This document shows positions 12,739 to 25,126 of a stretch of DNA of 64,000 nucleotides, one piece after another. The notes under the pieces are model-generated. The model made no database searches. It saw only the letters and a list, made by a program, of their open reading frames with translations, and was not told the DNA's origin. The position numbers and the translations under genes were made by a program. Source of the stretch: Owenia fusiformis (taxonomy: Eukaryota > Annelida > Polychaeta > Sabellida > Oweniidae); NCBI GenBank assembly GCA_903813345.2, contig CAIIXF020000005.1, positions 42,199,394 to 42,263,393 on the forward strand, in the 5' to 3' direction. The number at the start of each line of letters is the position of its first letter. Within the stretch, counting starts at the first letter, position 1.

Positions 12739-14566
12739 TCCCATAGAACGAAGTTCGGAGGGATATAGGGAATGCCTCCGTCTGTCCGTCTGTCAATCCG
12801 TCTGTCCTCAAATACCGTTGACCCGATTTTGTTCATATCTTGTTCACATATACCCTATGGAGGTAGAAGTTCTGCTCGAAAGCCAATTTTCAAAATGGCC
12901 ACTCATTTAAAAATGGCGGCCTTTTTAGTGCCGATTTTACAGTAATTTAGGTGTAATATGTAAAACTGTAATAGCAATATGTTTTAAATGTAAAAAAATT
13001 ATATAGGACATTAATAAATAAACCAGAAATGTAGATGTTAAAGAAGCACATGGCAGCCATCTTGCGGGCAGGTGGCACATAAACCAAATCTTGTCATCAA
13101 ATTTCCAGGATAACTGCTTACCTGTTCAACTTGAAATTTTTACAGATGCAAGAGCAGACTAGTACCAAGATCTGATTAGGTTATGGGCATGCTGGGTAAA
13201 CTACGTGGTGGCCATTTTGAATTTTTCAACTTGCTCCAAATTGACCAAATCTTTTTTTTAAAAACATCTACAAGTTCTCAGAAGTTCAAATCTGACCTTA
13301 GATTTCAGATTTGACCATTCGTTGACCTTCAGTGACCTTGAAAACCAGAAATGTAGATGTTAAAGAAGCACATGGCAGCCATCTTGTGGGCGGGCGGCAC
13401 ATAAACCAAATCTTGTCATCAAATTTCCAGGATAACTGCTTACCTGTTCAACTTGAAATTTTTACAGATGCAAGAGCAGACTAGTACCAAGATCTGATTA
13501 GGTTATGGGCATGCTGGGTAAACTATGTGGTGGCCATTTTGAATTTTTCAACAAATCTTGTCATCAAAATTCCAGGAAAACCACTTTTCCGTTCAACTTG
13601 AAATTTTTACAGATGCAAGATCAGACTATTGCCAAGATCTGATTAGGTTTTGGGTATGCTGGCTGAATTACATGGTGGCCATTTTGAATTTTTCAATTTG
13701 GCGGCCATTTTGAATTTTTCAACTTGCTCCAAATTGACCAAATCTTTTTTTTAAAAACATCTACAAATTCTCAGAAGTTCAAACCTGACCTTAGATTTCA
13801 GATTTGACCTTTCGTTGACCTTCAGTGACCTTGAAAAGGTAAAAAAAGTTGATTTTCTAAATTGATATTTTGGATTTAAATTTAGGTCAGCTTAATTACA
13901 AAACACCTACTGAGGTCTGAAAAAGTGAAATTTTCAAGGTTGAAGGTCATTAAACTAGGTCACAGATTTGACCTTTCATTCACCTTCAGTGACCTTGAAA
14001 AGGTCAAAAAAGTTGATTTTCTTAATTGATATTTTGGATTTAAATTTAGGTCAGCTTAATTACAAGCGACCTACTGAGGTCTGAAAAAGTGAAATTTTCA
14101 AGGTCGAAGGTCATCAAATTAGGTCACAAACAATTTTATCTAAATTTTCCCAAAGTTCAAGACTACAAATAAATTCTTATCATCAAAATTGCAGGAAAAC
14201 CACTAACCTTGTCAACTTGAAATGTTTACAGATGCAAGAGCAGACTAGTGCCAAGGTCTGATTAGGTGTTGGTCATGCTGGGTAAATTGCATGGTGGCCA
14301 GTTTGCTCTTCAAAGTGCGATATTTATCACTGTGTGTCTTGTTCAAAAGGGCCGCCATTTTAGCGTATTGTTTAAAGTAGTTGAGCGATTTTTTTCATAT
14401 TTGGTATGTGAATACTATAAGCATGGCACACTGTCTAATGACACTTTTGATAGTAGGTGGCCATTTTTAAAAATGGCTGCCATTTTTTCTATGTACTTTG
14501 TTTGTAAAAATGCAAGCCATGGCTGTTTGATGGGATTTGCTAAGCTTTGGCGTTGCTGTTGTCTAG
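12739..14566 (+). mobile_element. Helitron-like element, family 1, copy in intron 1
   Basis: Starts A|TCCCATAGAACGAAGTTCGG at 12739 with a 5' CGAAC-type hairpin, followed by a short decayed CCGT tract. The interior has tandem modules, including a 322-bp duplication (13021 and 13343) with AAATGGCGGCC-type blocks. It ends GATGGGATTTGCTAAGC, a hairpin, then CTAG|T at 14563-14566. A|T flanks, 5' TC, 3' hairpin and CTRR fit Helitron insertion. No Rep/helicase ORF, so non-autonomous. Confidence 0.75.
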
Positions 14567-15905
14567 TATTCACACATATATTATGCTCAGGTAGTATTCT
14601 AAAATCCCCTGTATGACAGGTTTTGGATTTATATACATAAATATATTATGTCTAGGTAGTATTCTAAAATCCCCTGTATGACAGATTTTGATTTATATAC
14701 ATACATATATTATGCTCAGGTAGTATTCTAAAATCCCCTGTATGACAGGTTTTGGATTTATATACATATATATATTATGCTCAGGTAGTATTCTAAAATC
14801 CCCTGTATGACAGGTTTTGGATTTATATACTATATATATATATATTATGCCTAGGTAGTATTCTAAAATCCCCTGTATGACAGGTTTTGATTTATATACA
14901 TACATATATTATGCCTAGGTAGTATTCTAAAATCCCCTGTATGACAGGTTTTGATTTATATACATACCGTATTCTCTGTAATTACCGCCCACTCTCTAAT
15001 AAGCGCCCACCCCGCTTCACAAAGTTCAAGAAACATCGAGGAATCAACAAGAATTGAAGAATATATCAGGAAAAAAATATTTCTCAAAATCCAGGAGCGG
15101 GCGATAATAGAGTACTTACCCTAAAACTGCTGTAAACACGACGCGTTTTGTAATTCTATGCATCCTCTCGATACATATCTATCGATGGGTGCTTCCCACA
15201 CCATACCATGCTAATATTGTCTCCAAATAGTCCATAATGAATGAAGGAATTGTTCTTCATCGGCATTCAGAAATTTCAAAAGCTACTGCGCAGATGTTCT
15301 GCGCATGTCAAGGTCGTGAACTTTCTGGTTTCTTTTTAATGTTTCTCGACTTTTACACGACTTTTGCACGAATAATGATGATCTCTCATCAAATTAGAAA
15401 TAATGTATAACTTTAGATCGATATCCAGCAGTCTCTAGTGGAAATATTGAAGGTAATCGGCGATAATGACAAAGTGGGCGTGCCGGAAATAAATTAGACA
15501 TAGACGGGTCTTCAACCACTGTCAATATTGTCTAAGCGATCTTTACCGTATTCTCTCCAATAACAGCACTTGTCATATTATTATAAAAATATGTTGAAGA
15601 AAATGCATTCTTGTCAAGAAAAATTGCCATACATGAAATTCCTCGGGATTTCTGATTTCTTTCATACATGGGCGCTTATTAGAATGGTCTAAATAATGTA
15701 TTTTCAATTTTCTAAACGCCCTGGGCGCTAATTACAGAGAATACGGTACATATATTATGCTCAGGTAGTATTCTAAAATCCCCTGTATGACAGGTTTTGG
15801 ATTTATATACATATATATATATATTATGCCTAGGTAGTATTCTAAAATCCCCTGTATGACAGGTTTTGATTTATATTCATACATATATTATGCTCAGGTA
15901 GTAAT
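14567..15905. repeat. Minisatellite of about 62-66 bp, interrupted
   Basis: Units contain GGTAGTATTCTAAAATCCCC and TGTATGACAGGTTTTGATTT, separated by TATATACATA runs: about six copies at 14567-14966 and two to three at 15747-15905. A 780-bp MITE lies between. The minus-strand ORF at 14693-14905 is only this repeat. Confidence 0.85.
14967..15746. mobile_element. MITE with CCGTATTCTCTGTAATTACC termini
   Basis: CCGTATTCTCTGTAATTACC starts the element and its inverted copy (GCTAATTACAGAGAATACGG) ends it. TA is duplicated at 14965-14966 and 15747-15748, within a minisatellite. A further internal CCGTATTCTCTCCAATAAC at about 15546 suggests nested or rearranged ends. No coding capacity. Tc1/mariner-type TA insertion is inferred from the target only. 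Confidence 0.8.
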
Positions 15906-16011
15906 CTTTACACCATTTCCTTGATTGCTTTGAATGTTGATTACATACTGACCACTATATTTACCCAATTATCTTAATCAGTTATATAATTTAATGCTAT
16001 CATTTTTCCAG

Positions 16012-16150
16012 CCAAGATCCTAAGTTCAAGGACCGTTCTGCTCACATCTTATTTAAGCTACATCGCTTTTTTGAGAATGACACATTTCCGTTGATGTTTG
16101 TGCTTATGGCTGCCCCCGTGAATACTACAGACTGGGAAATCCTGGGTTTG
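16012..16150 (+). CDS. FNIII protein, exon 2 of window
   Basis: A 139-nt exon with acceptor TTTTTCCAG and donor GTAAGT. The frame set by exon 1 is open throughout and covers 46 codons, starting QDPKFKDRSAHILFKLHRFF and ending TTDWEILGL. Two sequons, NDT and NTT, suggest a glycosylated extracellular region. It probably supplies the first strands of a divergent FNIII-like domain completed by exon 3. The domain call is inference; the exon call rests on splice signals, phase and an open frame in stop-rich DNA. Confidence 0.85.
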
Positions 16151-16177
16151 GTAAGTTTTCTTTGTTATGTGTAGACT

Positions 16178-16424
16178 CAGGGGCGGATATAAGGACCAAC
16201 AAGTGGGGGGGTCCAAATTTCTGGTATGAGAAAAAGCGCGGAAAAAATATTGGGCCCCTAAAATCCAAAAGTGGATTGAGGCCCATTTTCTTCAAAATTT
16301 GGCCTAAAATTAAAAAAATAAGGCCTTAGAAGGCTCATTTATGACTAAAGAGGCCCACTTTTTTGGGCCTTAAGGCCTTTTTTGGCTCAAAAATCTTTTT
16401 GGCCCCCTCCCAGATCTGCCAGTG
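16178..16424. mobile_element. MITE, hAT-like CAGGGGCGGAT / ATCTGCCAGTG ends
   Basis: CAGGGGCGGATATA at the left is imperfectly mirrored by CAGATCTGCCAGTG at the right. AGACT occurs on both sides (16173-16177 and 16425-16429) as a possible target duplication, shorter than the 8 bp usual for hAT. The interior is rich in GGCC and AGGCC. It lies 27 bp after the exon 2 donor. Confidence 0.55.
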
Positions 16425-16899
16425 AGACTTGTATTCTTTTCAACAAATCACTTGTATTTGCATACACTTGAGACTTCACATGCACCCACTTGAGAATTTG
16501 GGAAATCAAGAAAAATTATGAGACTCTAATTTGAGTTTTTGTACCCAGTTTAGTCTAGAGACTTTCAACAATATAAACTAACATTTATAATGAAATAAAT
16601 TAAAATACTTTTGTGGATTGCACTATATGTAGTTGTGCAGCTACTAACTAAAAATGATGAATTCATATTTAGCATCCATATTATAGAAGAATTGCAAATG
16701 CAAAACTAAAAATTAATGCTTCTGTTATTTCCAAAGATGTTGTAATAATTAATGTGGGGCTTATTGAGATGTATGGCAAGAGAACTAATACGTGTAGTTA
16801 GGGAAACTCACCTAAAGACCAGTTATTAGGTCACCTGTCTTTGGTATTTCTAAATTTTATTTGTTACTGGGATTACATTACACTCAATCTTTTTTCTCT

Positions 16900-17040
16900 C
16901 AATCTTTCTCAATCGTTTGTTCATTCATTCATCTGTCCAGGCGATAACTCAAATACTGTTTGACAGATTTGATTCACATTATAAGACATACATGCCTTAC
17001 AGTTACTGGTATTTCTGAATTCATGTGTAAAATCAATTAG
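16900..17040 (+). repeat. Helitron-like family 1 fragment
   Basis: Matches the family module TTCATTCATCTGTCC, GGCGATAACTCAAATACTG, GACAGATTTGATTC. No termini remain. Confidence 0.55.
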
Positions 17041-17081
17041 GTTTGAAATTTATTAAAAATTCTTGGAAACTCATGGTTGCC

Positions 17082-17310
17082 TTTGGAGCAATTTGATACT
17101 CTTGTCACATGTTGGCAGAATGACAGTCATGAGAGCCTTGTCTCCTCAATGCATTTGGAGCAATTTGATACTCTTGTCACATGTTGGCAGAATGACAGTC
17201 ATGATAGCCTTGTCTCCTCAAGGATACATTGCATTTGGAGCAATTTGATACTCTTGTCACATGTTGGCAGAATGACAGTCATGATAGCCTTTTCTCCGCA
17301 TGGATACATT
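17082..17310. repeat. Three tandem copies of a 70-79-bp unit
   Basis: TGGAGCAATTTGATACTCTT followed by GTCACATGTTGGCAGAATGA occurs at about 17086, 17156 and 17235. The ORFs at 17063-17340 are products of this triplication. Confidence 0.85.
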
Positions 17311-17581
17311 GCAGAAAGACAATATGTTCTAAACTATTAATAGGATGTGTGGGTTTATTAATTGAAATGCATATCTGAGCCATAACTTGGAAATGTGAAA
17401 AAGTAATAATCATACCTGGGTTTTGTTTAAAAGCATGATGACCTGATAGAACATTTGAAGCAAAGAGAAAGAAAACTATAGGTGTATGTTTTTCGCTCAC
17501 CATTATTAGCTCACAGGGAGGAGTAGTCTATGGAATCACTAGACAAGAGAATCAATAATGACAGTATTAGCAAAAATTGAG

Positions 17582-18176
17582 CAAAGGACCGTGAGTTGTA
17601 GAATGAATCTGGGGAGCTTTTTCATGCATTTGGCTTTTGTTTTTCATCTAAAATACATCAATACACTTTAAAACATTTCATTAGGAAAGTTAATCACACA
17701 CACACGCACCTTACACACCTTAATATTGGGTTGTTTTGGTTTATATCACAACCCAATGAGGTGTGTATTAATGATTAACTTTCCTGTTATCTCAAAATCT
17801 GCTTTGAACTATACCATTGGATTACTTTGGGAAATTCCTCAAAGCGAAAACTCTTGGAATTAAGGTACCATTTACACAATTTGAGAAATTTTTGGCATAC
17901 ATGTACATGAAACCTATTTAAAACAGCATTAATATTATTCAAAATCGACCGTAATCAATGATTCCCAGCCTTCTGAAGTTTGAAAAATGAAAATACCTGG
18001 GTGTAAATCCATAATCCTTGAAAATGAGAAATATTTTTTGGGGGGTTATATGGTGCAATCTTATAGTCAATAAAATGTATTAAAGTGAATTGATGTTTTT
18101 TAAATGAAAAATACAGCAAAATGCAAGAAAAAACTCCCGCAATTCATTCTACAAACCAACTCGCGGTCCTTTTGTT
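17582..18176. repeat. Foldback element with nested inverted repeats
   Basis: Outer arms: AAGGACCGTGAGTTG-TAGAATGAAT at 17584 and the inverted ATTCATTCTACA-CAACTCGCGGTCCTT ending about 18173. Inner arms: GGAAAGTTAATCA-ACACCTTAATATTGGGTTGT against ACAACCCAATGAGGTGTG-TGATTAACTTTCC (about 17688-17790). A (CA)n run sits in the inner left arm. No coding. Confidence 0.7.
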
Positions 18177-18520
18177 TAAATGGATAAACTAGACTCAATG
18201 TCTTAATATCAACGCTCAACAATGTCAAGGTAACAATGTCGACAAGTTTTTGATTGACCACGAGGGATCATTTGGTTTGGAGTTATAATTTCCCTTGTGT
18301 AACCAAAATGAAATTATATGAAAATAGCTCCTGGATTAAGTCAGGCCAGGGTCTGTTTAAGTTTTGCCAGAGCATATTAGTTCATAAATGTGTTTTAAAT
18401 ACCCAAAAGGATGAAACTTTTATATGACTGATGTGTTTAAGTCATCCACTTTCAAACATGTTAAATGTCCTGCACTATAAATGACATGATTAAACCTTAC
18501 ATATAATTAAGACACGTGAG

Positions 18521-20178
18521 ACAGTGGAGACGATTAGGTTGTTTAACGTTTATTCTGACAATTGATGTCATTGTGCGTTAATTGCCAGGTATCACGTTAA
18601 TTGACGTACTTCAAATTCAAATTGATTTAGGCGTTATTTTCGTTGCATTTCATTTCAGAAAAATACTTTTTGCTGATATTTACATACAGGTAAGCTTAAC
18701 TTTTGATTATTTAGCATACAGAAGAAGATGACTTCACTTCTTTCTGTTTCAACCAGGTTTTTAGACGCAGAAACACCATAGTATAATCATTTGAACAACT
18801 GACGACGAAATATCAGGATGGCTTATTTTGTGATAAACACCCGCAAGAGAGGCATCAGTGACATGTTTATTACAATTTGGGCTACAGGATTTTGCTTTTA
18901 TTCAAAGCATTGGATAACTATCTTCAACATCCGTGTGGGAATACTGTTTTCTATGATGCAATGACTTTTTGCATAATGATCACGGTCTCATTGCTTCACC
19001 AATAAATTGCAATTATTGACAAATTCTGTTGGTATATTTTATTGAATAAAGGATAGGTATCGATATGGTGAACTGAATTCAACAATGTTTTTCTCTTAAA
19101 CCAATTATTGAAAACATTCTGTAAAAAAGAACGGTCCTTTATGTAATGTTGACTGATTGACAATTTAATGCAAAAATTATATATATTTCATATAACTGTT
19201 TTTGCTACATTTTTTGTTTTTTAGTGCAATTGTTTTTTGTTCCTTTCTACCAATTCTTGAGAATGAAATAAAATTTTCTTTCTGAACCTTGTTAGAACAA
19301 AGTAGCATATACAACATTTTCTTAGACCTCTCAATATTATATAGTTATACAAAGGAATTTTTGGTTGATTTTACAAAAAGTATGCAAAAACTTAAAACAA
19401 AACCCCCCAAAATAGATAAAAATTAAGTTAAACCTTTTATTTCATTCACAAGGTACTATTTAAAAATCAACCAAACTTTGCTTTGTACAATTACAATATT
19501 GAGAGACCTTAAAACACGTTGTGTTTGTGTCGTTTTGTTCCAATGAGGTTCGGATAGATGTTTCATTTCATCCAAACATATGATACCAAGAACAAGTGTC
19601 TGATGTGTTTTCTAAAACAATATAGAGAAAAGTATATATATATTTCAAATTAAAATGTTACCATCCAAAAGATTACCATTAAATTGATGAAGTGTAATAT
19701 TTTCAGAATGTTTTGATGACTGGTTTAAGAGAAACTTGTGTTCAAAAAGTTCACCATATCGATACCACTCCTTTAGATTTTCCATATCGATGAATACAAC
19801 ATTTTGAATATTTCATCCTAGAACGGGCTCATATTGCCAATTTCTCCCATTAGTGCATCTGACTAAAAAAGAGTCCATTCCAGAGTTTAATGAAATATCA
19901 CAATTAGAAGAAAAAATATCAATATGTTCTTCATATTTATGATGACAAGAACGTCTTTCAACATGTCCTTGACCAATTTTATGAATTGGACGTACATTTA
20001 ATATGAAATTTAAATTCCAAATTAGTAATTGCTAAATATACATAACAACGCAAGTCGGATTCAGTTCATTATTTATGATAATGATATACAGGCTAAATTC
20101 TAGACTATTAGCCAATGAGGTTAGCAGTAAAATAATTGCCAGAGATAAACGTTAAATAACCTAATTGTCTCCACTGTA
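18521..20178. repeat. Giant foldback element, about 0.8-kb inverted arms
   Basis: The termini are CAGTGGAGACGATTAGGTTG and its inverse, 1658 bp apart. Inverted similarity continues inward: GGTATCGATATGGTGAAC near 19057 matches an inverse at about 19755, and TCTCAATATT-TAGTTATACAAAG near 19330 matches an inverse near 19500. Almost the whole element can therefore fold, with a centre around 19400. It lies in intron 2. No ORF of note. Confidence 0.75.
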
Positions 20179-20219
20179 AGAGTAGTGAAATGAAATGACA
20201 CTTACTTCAAATCATTACC

Positions 20220-21030
20220 CAAAATGATGATGGTATACATTGTAGCAAATGATGGTATATGTATATATTGTAACAATGATGTTATAAATGATGGTATACA
20301 TTGTAACAAATGATGGTATACATTTTAAGAAATAATGGTATACATAGTAACAAATGATGGTATACATTGTAAGAAATGATGGTTTACATAGTAACACATG
20401 ATGTTATACATTGTAAGAAATGATGGTATACATAGTAACAAACGATGGTATACATTTTAAGAAATAATGGTATACATGGTAACAAATGATGGTATACATT
20501 GTAAGAAATGATGGTATACATAGTAACAAATGATGGTATACATTGTAACAAAAAATGATATAAATTGTTACAAATGATGGTATATATTGTAACAATGATG
20601 GTATTCATTGTAGCAAATGATGGTATATATTGTAACAATGATGGTATTCATTGTAGCAAATGATGGTATATATTGTAACAATGATGGTATACATTGTAAC
20701 AAATGATGGTGTACATAGTAACACATGGTATACATTGTAACAAATGATGGTTAACATCGTAACAAATGATGGTATACATAGTAACAAATGATGGTTTACA
20801 TAGTAACAAATGATGGTATACATAGTAACAAATGATTGTATACAAACTAACAAATGATTGTATACAAACTAACAAATGATTGTATACATTGTAACAAATG
20901 ACAATGGCATCCTTAAGATTTTCCAAGGGAGATGCTTCAAAGATTTTAATGTGGCACTGCATTGTAACAAATGATGATATACATTAACATATGATGGTAT
21001 ACATTGTAACAAATTATGGTTTACATAGTA
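20220..21030. repeat. 22-bp minisatellite
   Basis: Thirty or more copies of TGATGGTATACATTGTAACA with one or two trailing A, alternating with TGATGGTATACATAGTAACA variants; 59 bp of unrelated sequence interrupts at about 20901-20959. Minus-strand ORFs rich in Tyr, Ile and His (20215-20962) are artefacts of this array. Confidence 0.92.
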
Positions 21031-21105
21031 ACATATTAAAAACAGTCATCATGACAGTTGAACTAGAAACCTAGCTTTTCTACCACAGAGTCTATTTTTA
21101 CTTTG

Positions 21106-22372
21106 TCACGGTGTCCAATCCAAATGCTCTTACATGCACGACAGAGCATTACATTTACGCGGAAACGCTCCCGAGCAAAATAAAATGGTGGCTAATGAAG
21201 ATTCCACTATGACCGTAAGTATTGTTTCACTCGTTTCTCTTACATATCATATGTTATGGTGAAATATTATGTACCATTCGATGAACAATACCGTGACACC
21301 GGGTGACCGTGAGCAAAGATCTTATTTATTCAACTTCTGGTGGTAAACTGTTATTTGCTTGATCAAAGCTCCGTAGTGTAGAGCGAACGAATCTGAAGAT
21401 GACGAATTGACCACAAATTACGAATTAAACTAGTATATATATGAAAACGTTAATTTTTCTGATAAAGTATTAGATCACAAACTCGTATATTCTCATTTCC
21501 TAAAATCTCAGTCCAAATCCATAACTTGTTTTCGAGAAATCGCTTGTTTTCCTCGAAACCCTCCGTCGATTTAGGACACAATTTTTAGATATCATTTTAA
21601 GATTATTAGAGAAGAGTTCCGAATTGAATCTTTCTCTCAAAAACTTGTTGTACTAGTTAGGCAAATTGAAACGTCCGAACCTGGTGGTGCTAAACGTGCA
21701 ACTGGCTGATTTAAGCCTACATTAGATGATGTCATGCCTACATGTGTGCTAAATCATAAAACTATTGAAAACAATGAAAAGTTTATATGTGAACTAATCT
21801 TTCTTCTTTTGATGCCAAGGAGTATAATAGATCTTTTCTTTCTCTTTCTGAAAAGGAAATGCAAGCTATATATTTCCTAAACAGATCTAGACTACCGGAG
21901 CATTTCCAGTTCACTGTGTTAACCAGATCTATGAGAATGTCATCATTTTTAAGACTGGATTTTCGGTCATCAAATCACTATTACGATAATGTATGATGCG
22001 TCGAAGCATTGAAATTTGACTAAAATATACGTTGGTGCTCTAATCTTGGCTACAACTAATCACATGTCTCAACAAAAGGGGTTTTGACCAGTAGAATGAC
22101 AAATACGTTTTTGAATTTCAATAACTATAGTGCTTCGTACAGCTCTTCCTAATTGCTTCAAACATCAACAGCCAGCCAAGTACAACATAAATATCACACC
22201 CATCGAATGGTATACTCGAAATACGAACTCATACCTGAGCTTATTCCCATTATTGGGGAAATCGTCAGGCTCATCATTCCCACCCGCCAGTTTTCCTACT
22301 CCGGAGCGTTTCTTTGTTCAATTTCAGTAATGAAACGCTCCGTTGTGCATGTAAGATCGTTTGGGTTGGACA
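21106..22372. mobile_element. DNA element with CACGGTGTCCAA inverted ends
   Basis: CACGGTGTCCAATCCAAATG, then CTTACATGCAC at 21108-21142, is mirrored by GTGCATGTAAGATCGTTTGG, then TTGGACACCGTG near 22345-22377. Both arms carry a GAAACGCTCC block nearby. The 1.2 kb between holds short frames without recognisable transposase motifs (21470-22000 may be decayed coding). Confidence 0.65.
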
Positions 22373-22379
22373 CCGTGTT

Positions 22380-23134
22380 TGTACCATGAATAGAATCCCT
22401 GGGGAAGAGTACCTTAAACACCAAGGGGGGATGGTTCGCATCAAATGTACACCCATGATTAGGTATATTGAAAATAAACTCTCTGCTCATGATCAATAAG
22501 TTTCTATCATCAAGAGGACATGATTAGGAAGGAGGCTGATCATATCACAGTTATGATATTTTGTAACTGCTGTATTGGTGAGACTAGAATTGCTATCAGT
22601 ACCTGTAATCTTCTTTTTTCATCATCTCTAATTCTTATTTTTGTGGATTTGGAGGATAATTACAAAACAGATACATTGTGAGGTTTTTAGAATAATCTTA
22701 TCTTTCTGTTTTCCAACTACATATGGCCTTTCAGATTATCTGTATATTGTGAAAAAGAAAAAAAATTGTTTTTTGTTTAATTATATGATTTGTATTTTGT
22801 CACATACTCTTAATAATGTTTTTTCAATTTCAAGTACATGTTTATTGATTGAATTGATTATACCTGTTTGCATGATATTTCAGTTTATCATAATTATTCC
22901 ATTAGTCTTTGAAGTAGACTTAAAGTGATCTATCATCATAAAAGAATTCCCACATGGATGCCATAAAACAAAGATTGCTTGCACGCAACTTGATGCACTT
23001 TAATTAGATCAAATTGCGTGACTTGAAAAATGTGATTCTCTGTTAGCAAATGAATAATAAAAATGATTTGCTGGACCAAATAATGATATTTGTCTTATTA
23101 TTAGATAAGATGTGTATAATTTATATATTTTTAG
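22380..23134. other. Unassigned intron 2 DNA
   Basis: No element ends or arrays recognised. The ORF at 22641-22928 is AT-driven and hydrophobic, without family features. Confidence 0.45.
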
Positions 23135-23264
23135 GCCAATTACACGTTTGTGGAGGTTAAAAGACTGTTGCCAGGCAACAGGGCGAGGATGATGTCTACC
23201 CCTGTATTGGCTGATGGTATCGTTGGTGAACCCTTAATTTCAAAGCCTTATAGAACACACGAAG
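23135..23264 (+). CDS. FNIII protein, exon 3 of window
   Basis: A 130-nt exon after TTTTTAG, ending GAAG before GTGAGA. It begins in phase 0, as exon 2 requires. The peptide starts ANYTFVEVKRLLPGNRARMM and ends EPLISKPYRTHE, with an NYT sequon. The run LANYTFVEVKRL across the exon 2/3 junction resembles the F strand of an FNIII domain (Leu, Tyr and alternating hydrophobics). The exon is followed by the 25.4-kb intron 3; the reading frame resumes cleanly at 48621, so no exon needs to be missing between them. Confidence 0.85.
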
Positions 23265-23644
23265 GTGAGATTTATATGGGATAAGACAAAAAATCTTCAT
23301 TTTAAAGTTTTATTCTACTTGTGAAATGTTAATGCTTAAATATTCATGATGTGCCTGCTTATATCATGTTATTCAGAAACTGTTTTGAAAATGTAAGAAA
23401 AGTTAGAAAATTGACCTCAAGGACGATAACTCAAATACCGGTTGATGGATTTGATTCTTTTATAGAAGTATGCTTAAATTTACGAGTGAAGGATCTCTGT
23501 TGAGAAGGAATTCTCAATATAGCACCTTTGTGAATATTTTATTCTACTCATATTATAATGCAAAATGTGATTTCATTCACAAAATTTCACCCTGTGGTTT
23601 CATGATAATCTATGTTGTATTTGTTTACCACCTTCATATGAATA

Positions 23645-24808
23645 CCCCACATTGTTACTATACATGTACATGGTTAAGGAAAGCAGTTCTCCCCACATTG
23701 TTACTATACATGTACATGGTTAAGGAAAGCAGTTCTCCCCACATTGTTACTATACATGTACATGGTTAAGGAAAGCAGTTCTCCCCATTGTTACTATACA
23801 TGTACATGGTTAAGGAAAGCAGTTCTCCCCATTGTTACTATACATGTACATGGTTAAGGAAAGCAGTTCTCCCCATTGTTACTATACATGTACATGGTTA
23901 AGGAAAGCAGTTCTACCCATTGTTACTATACATGTACATGGTAAAGGAAAGGAGTTCTCCCCATTGTTACTATACATGTACATGGTTAAGGAAAGCAGTT
24001 CTCCCCATTGTTACTATACATGTACATGGTTAAGGAAAGCAGTTCTCCCCATTGTTACTATACATGTACATGGTTAAGGAAAGCAGTTCTCCCCATTGTT
24101 ACTATACATGTACATGGTTAAGGAAAGCAGTTCTCCCCATTGTTACTATACATGTACATGGTTAAGGAAAGCAGTTCTCCCCATTGTTACTATACATGTA
24201 CATGGTTAAGGAAAGCAGTTCTCCCCATTGTTACTATACATGTACATGGTCAAGGAAAGCAGTTCTCCCCATTGTTATTATACATGTACATGGTTAAGGA
24301 AAGCAGTTCTCCCCATTGTTACTATACATGTACATGGTTAAGGAAAGCAGTTCTCCCCATTGTTATTATACATGTACATGGTTAAGGAAAGCAGTTCTCC
24401 CCATTGTTACTATACATGTACATGGTTAAGGAAAGCAGTTCTCCCCACATTGTTACTATACATGTACATGGTTAAGGAAAGCAGTTCTCCCCATTGTTAC
24501 TATACATGTACATGGTTAAGGAAAGCAGTTCTCCCCATTGTTACTATACATGTACATGGTTAAGGAAAGCAGTTCTCCCCATTGTTACTTTACATGTACA
24601 TGGTTAACGAAAGCAGTTCTCCCCATTGTTACTATACATGTACATGGTTAAGGAAAGCAGTTCTCCACATTGTTACTATACATGTACATGGTTAAGGAAA
24701 GCAGTTCTCCCCATTGTTACTATACATGTACATGGTTAAGGAAAGCAGTTCTCCCCATTGTTACTATACATGTACATGGTTAAGGAAAGCAGTTCTCCCC
24801 ACATTGTT
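23645..24808. repeat. 44-bp minisatellite, left array
   Basis: About 26 head-to-tail copies of a 44-bp unit (ATTGTTACTATACATGTACA, TGGTTAAGGAAAGCAGTTCT, CCCC), a few of 46 bp with CCCCACATTG. Nearly all carry TATACATG. Each unit holds the palindrome CATGTACATG. Because 44 is not divisible by three, three units make 44 codons, which gives the repetitive MYMVKESSSPH-type ORFs; these are not genes. A Helitron-like family fragment (GATAACTCAAATACCGG) precedes it at 23405-23500. Confidence 0.95.
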
Positions 24809-24814
24809 ACTAAA

Positions 24815-25126
24815 AATTTTAAATGATATATTTTTTGATAACGATTTTGACCAGTTAATAAAAGAACCAACAAGAATCACACCAACATCTGCTACTTGCA
24901 TTGATCTCACAGTCACTAATGTCCCAGGTCTTATAAATTCTTCGACTGTAATTGAACCTATAGGCTCATCAGACCATTGTTCAATTTTTACTCAACTCGA
25001 CGTACTATTAAATAGAGAGGAAGATCAATTTAAACTTATTTGGAAATATGATACTGCAAATAAAGATGCCTTGAACCTTGAAATTGAAAAAATAAACTGG
25101 GCTAATTTTTTACTCAAAACCATGAT
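24815..25126 (+). pseudogene. LINE endonuclease domain, C-terminal fragment
   Basis: Reads QLIKEPTRITPTSATCIDLT, then VTNVPGLINSSTVIEPIGSS and DHCSIF. The T-x-I-D-L-x-x-T-N and S-D-H-C-x-I-F motifs are those ending the apurinic/apyrimidinic-type endonuclease of non-LTR elements, with the catalytic Ser-Asp-His triad retained. The frame is lost by a shift near 25118 (next block starts NHDMNTLNDQF). The ATG at 24714 belongs to the minisatellite and is fused by chance. Confidence 0.85.

Noticed and set aside
20215-20962. Set of minus-strand Tyr/Ile/His-rich ORFs
   Set aside because: Product of the 22-bp minisatellite.
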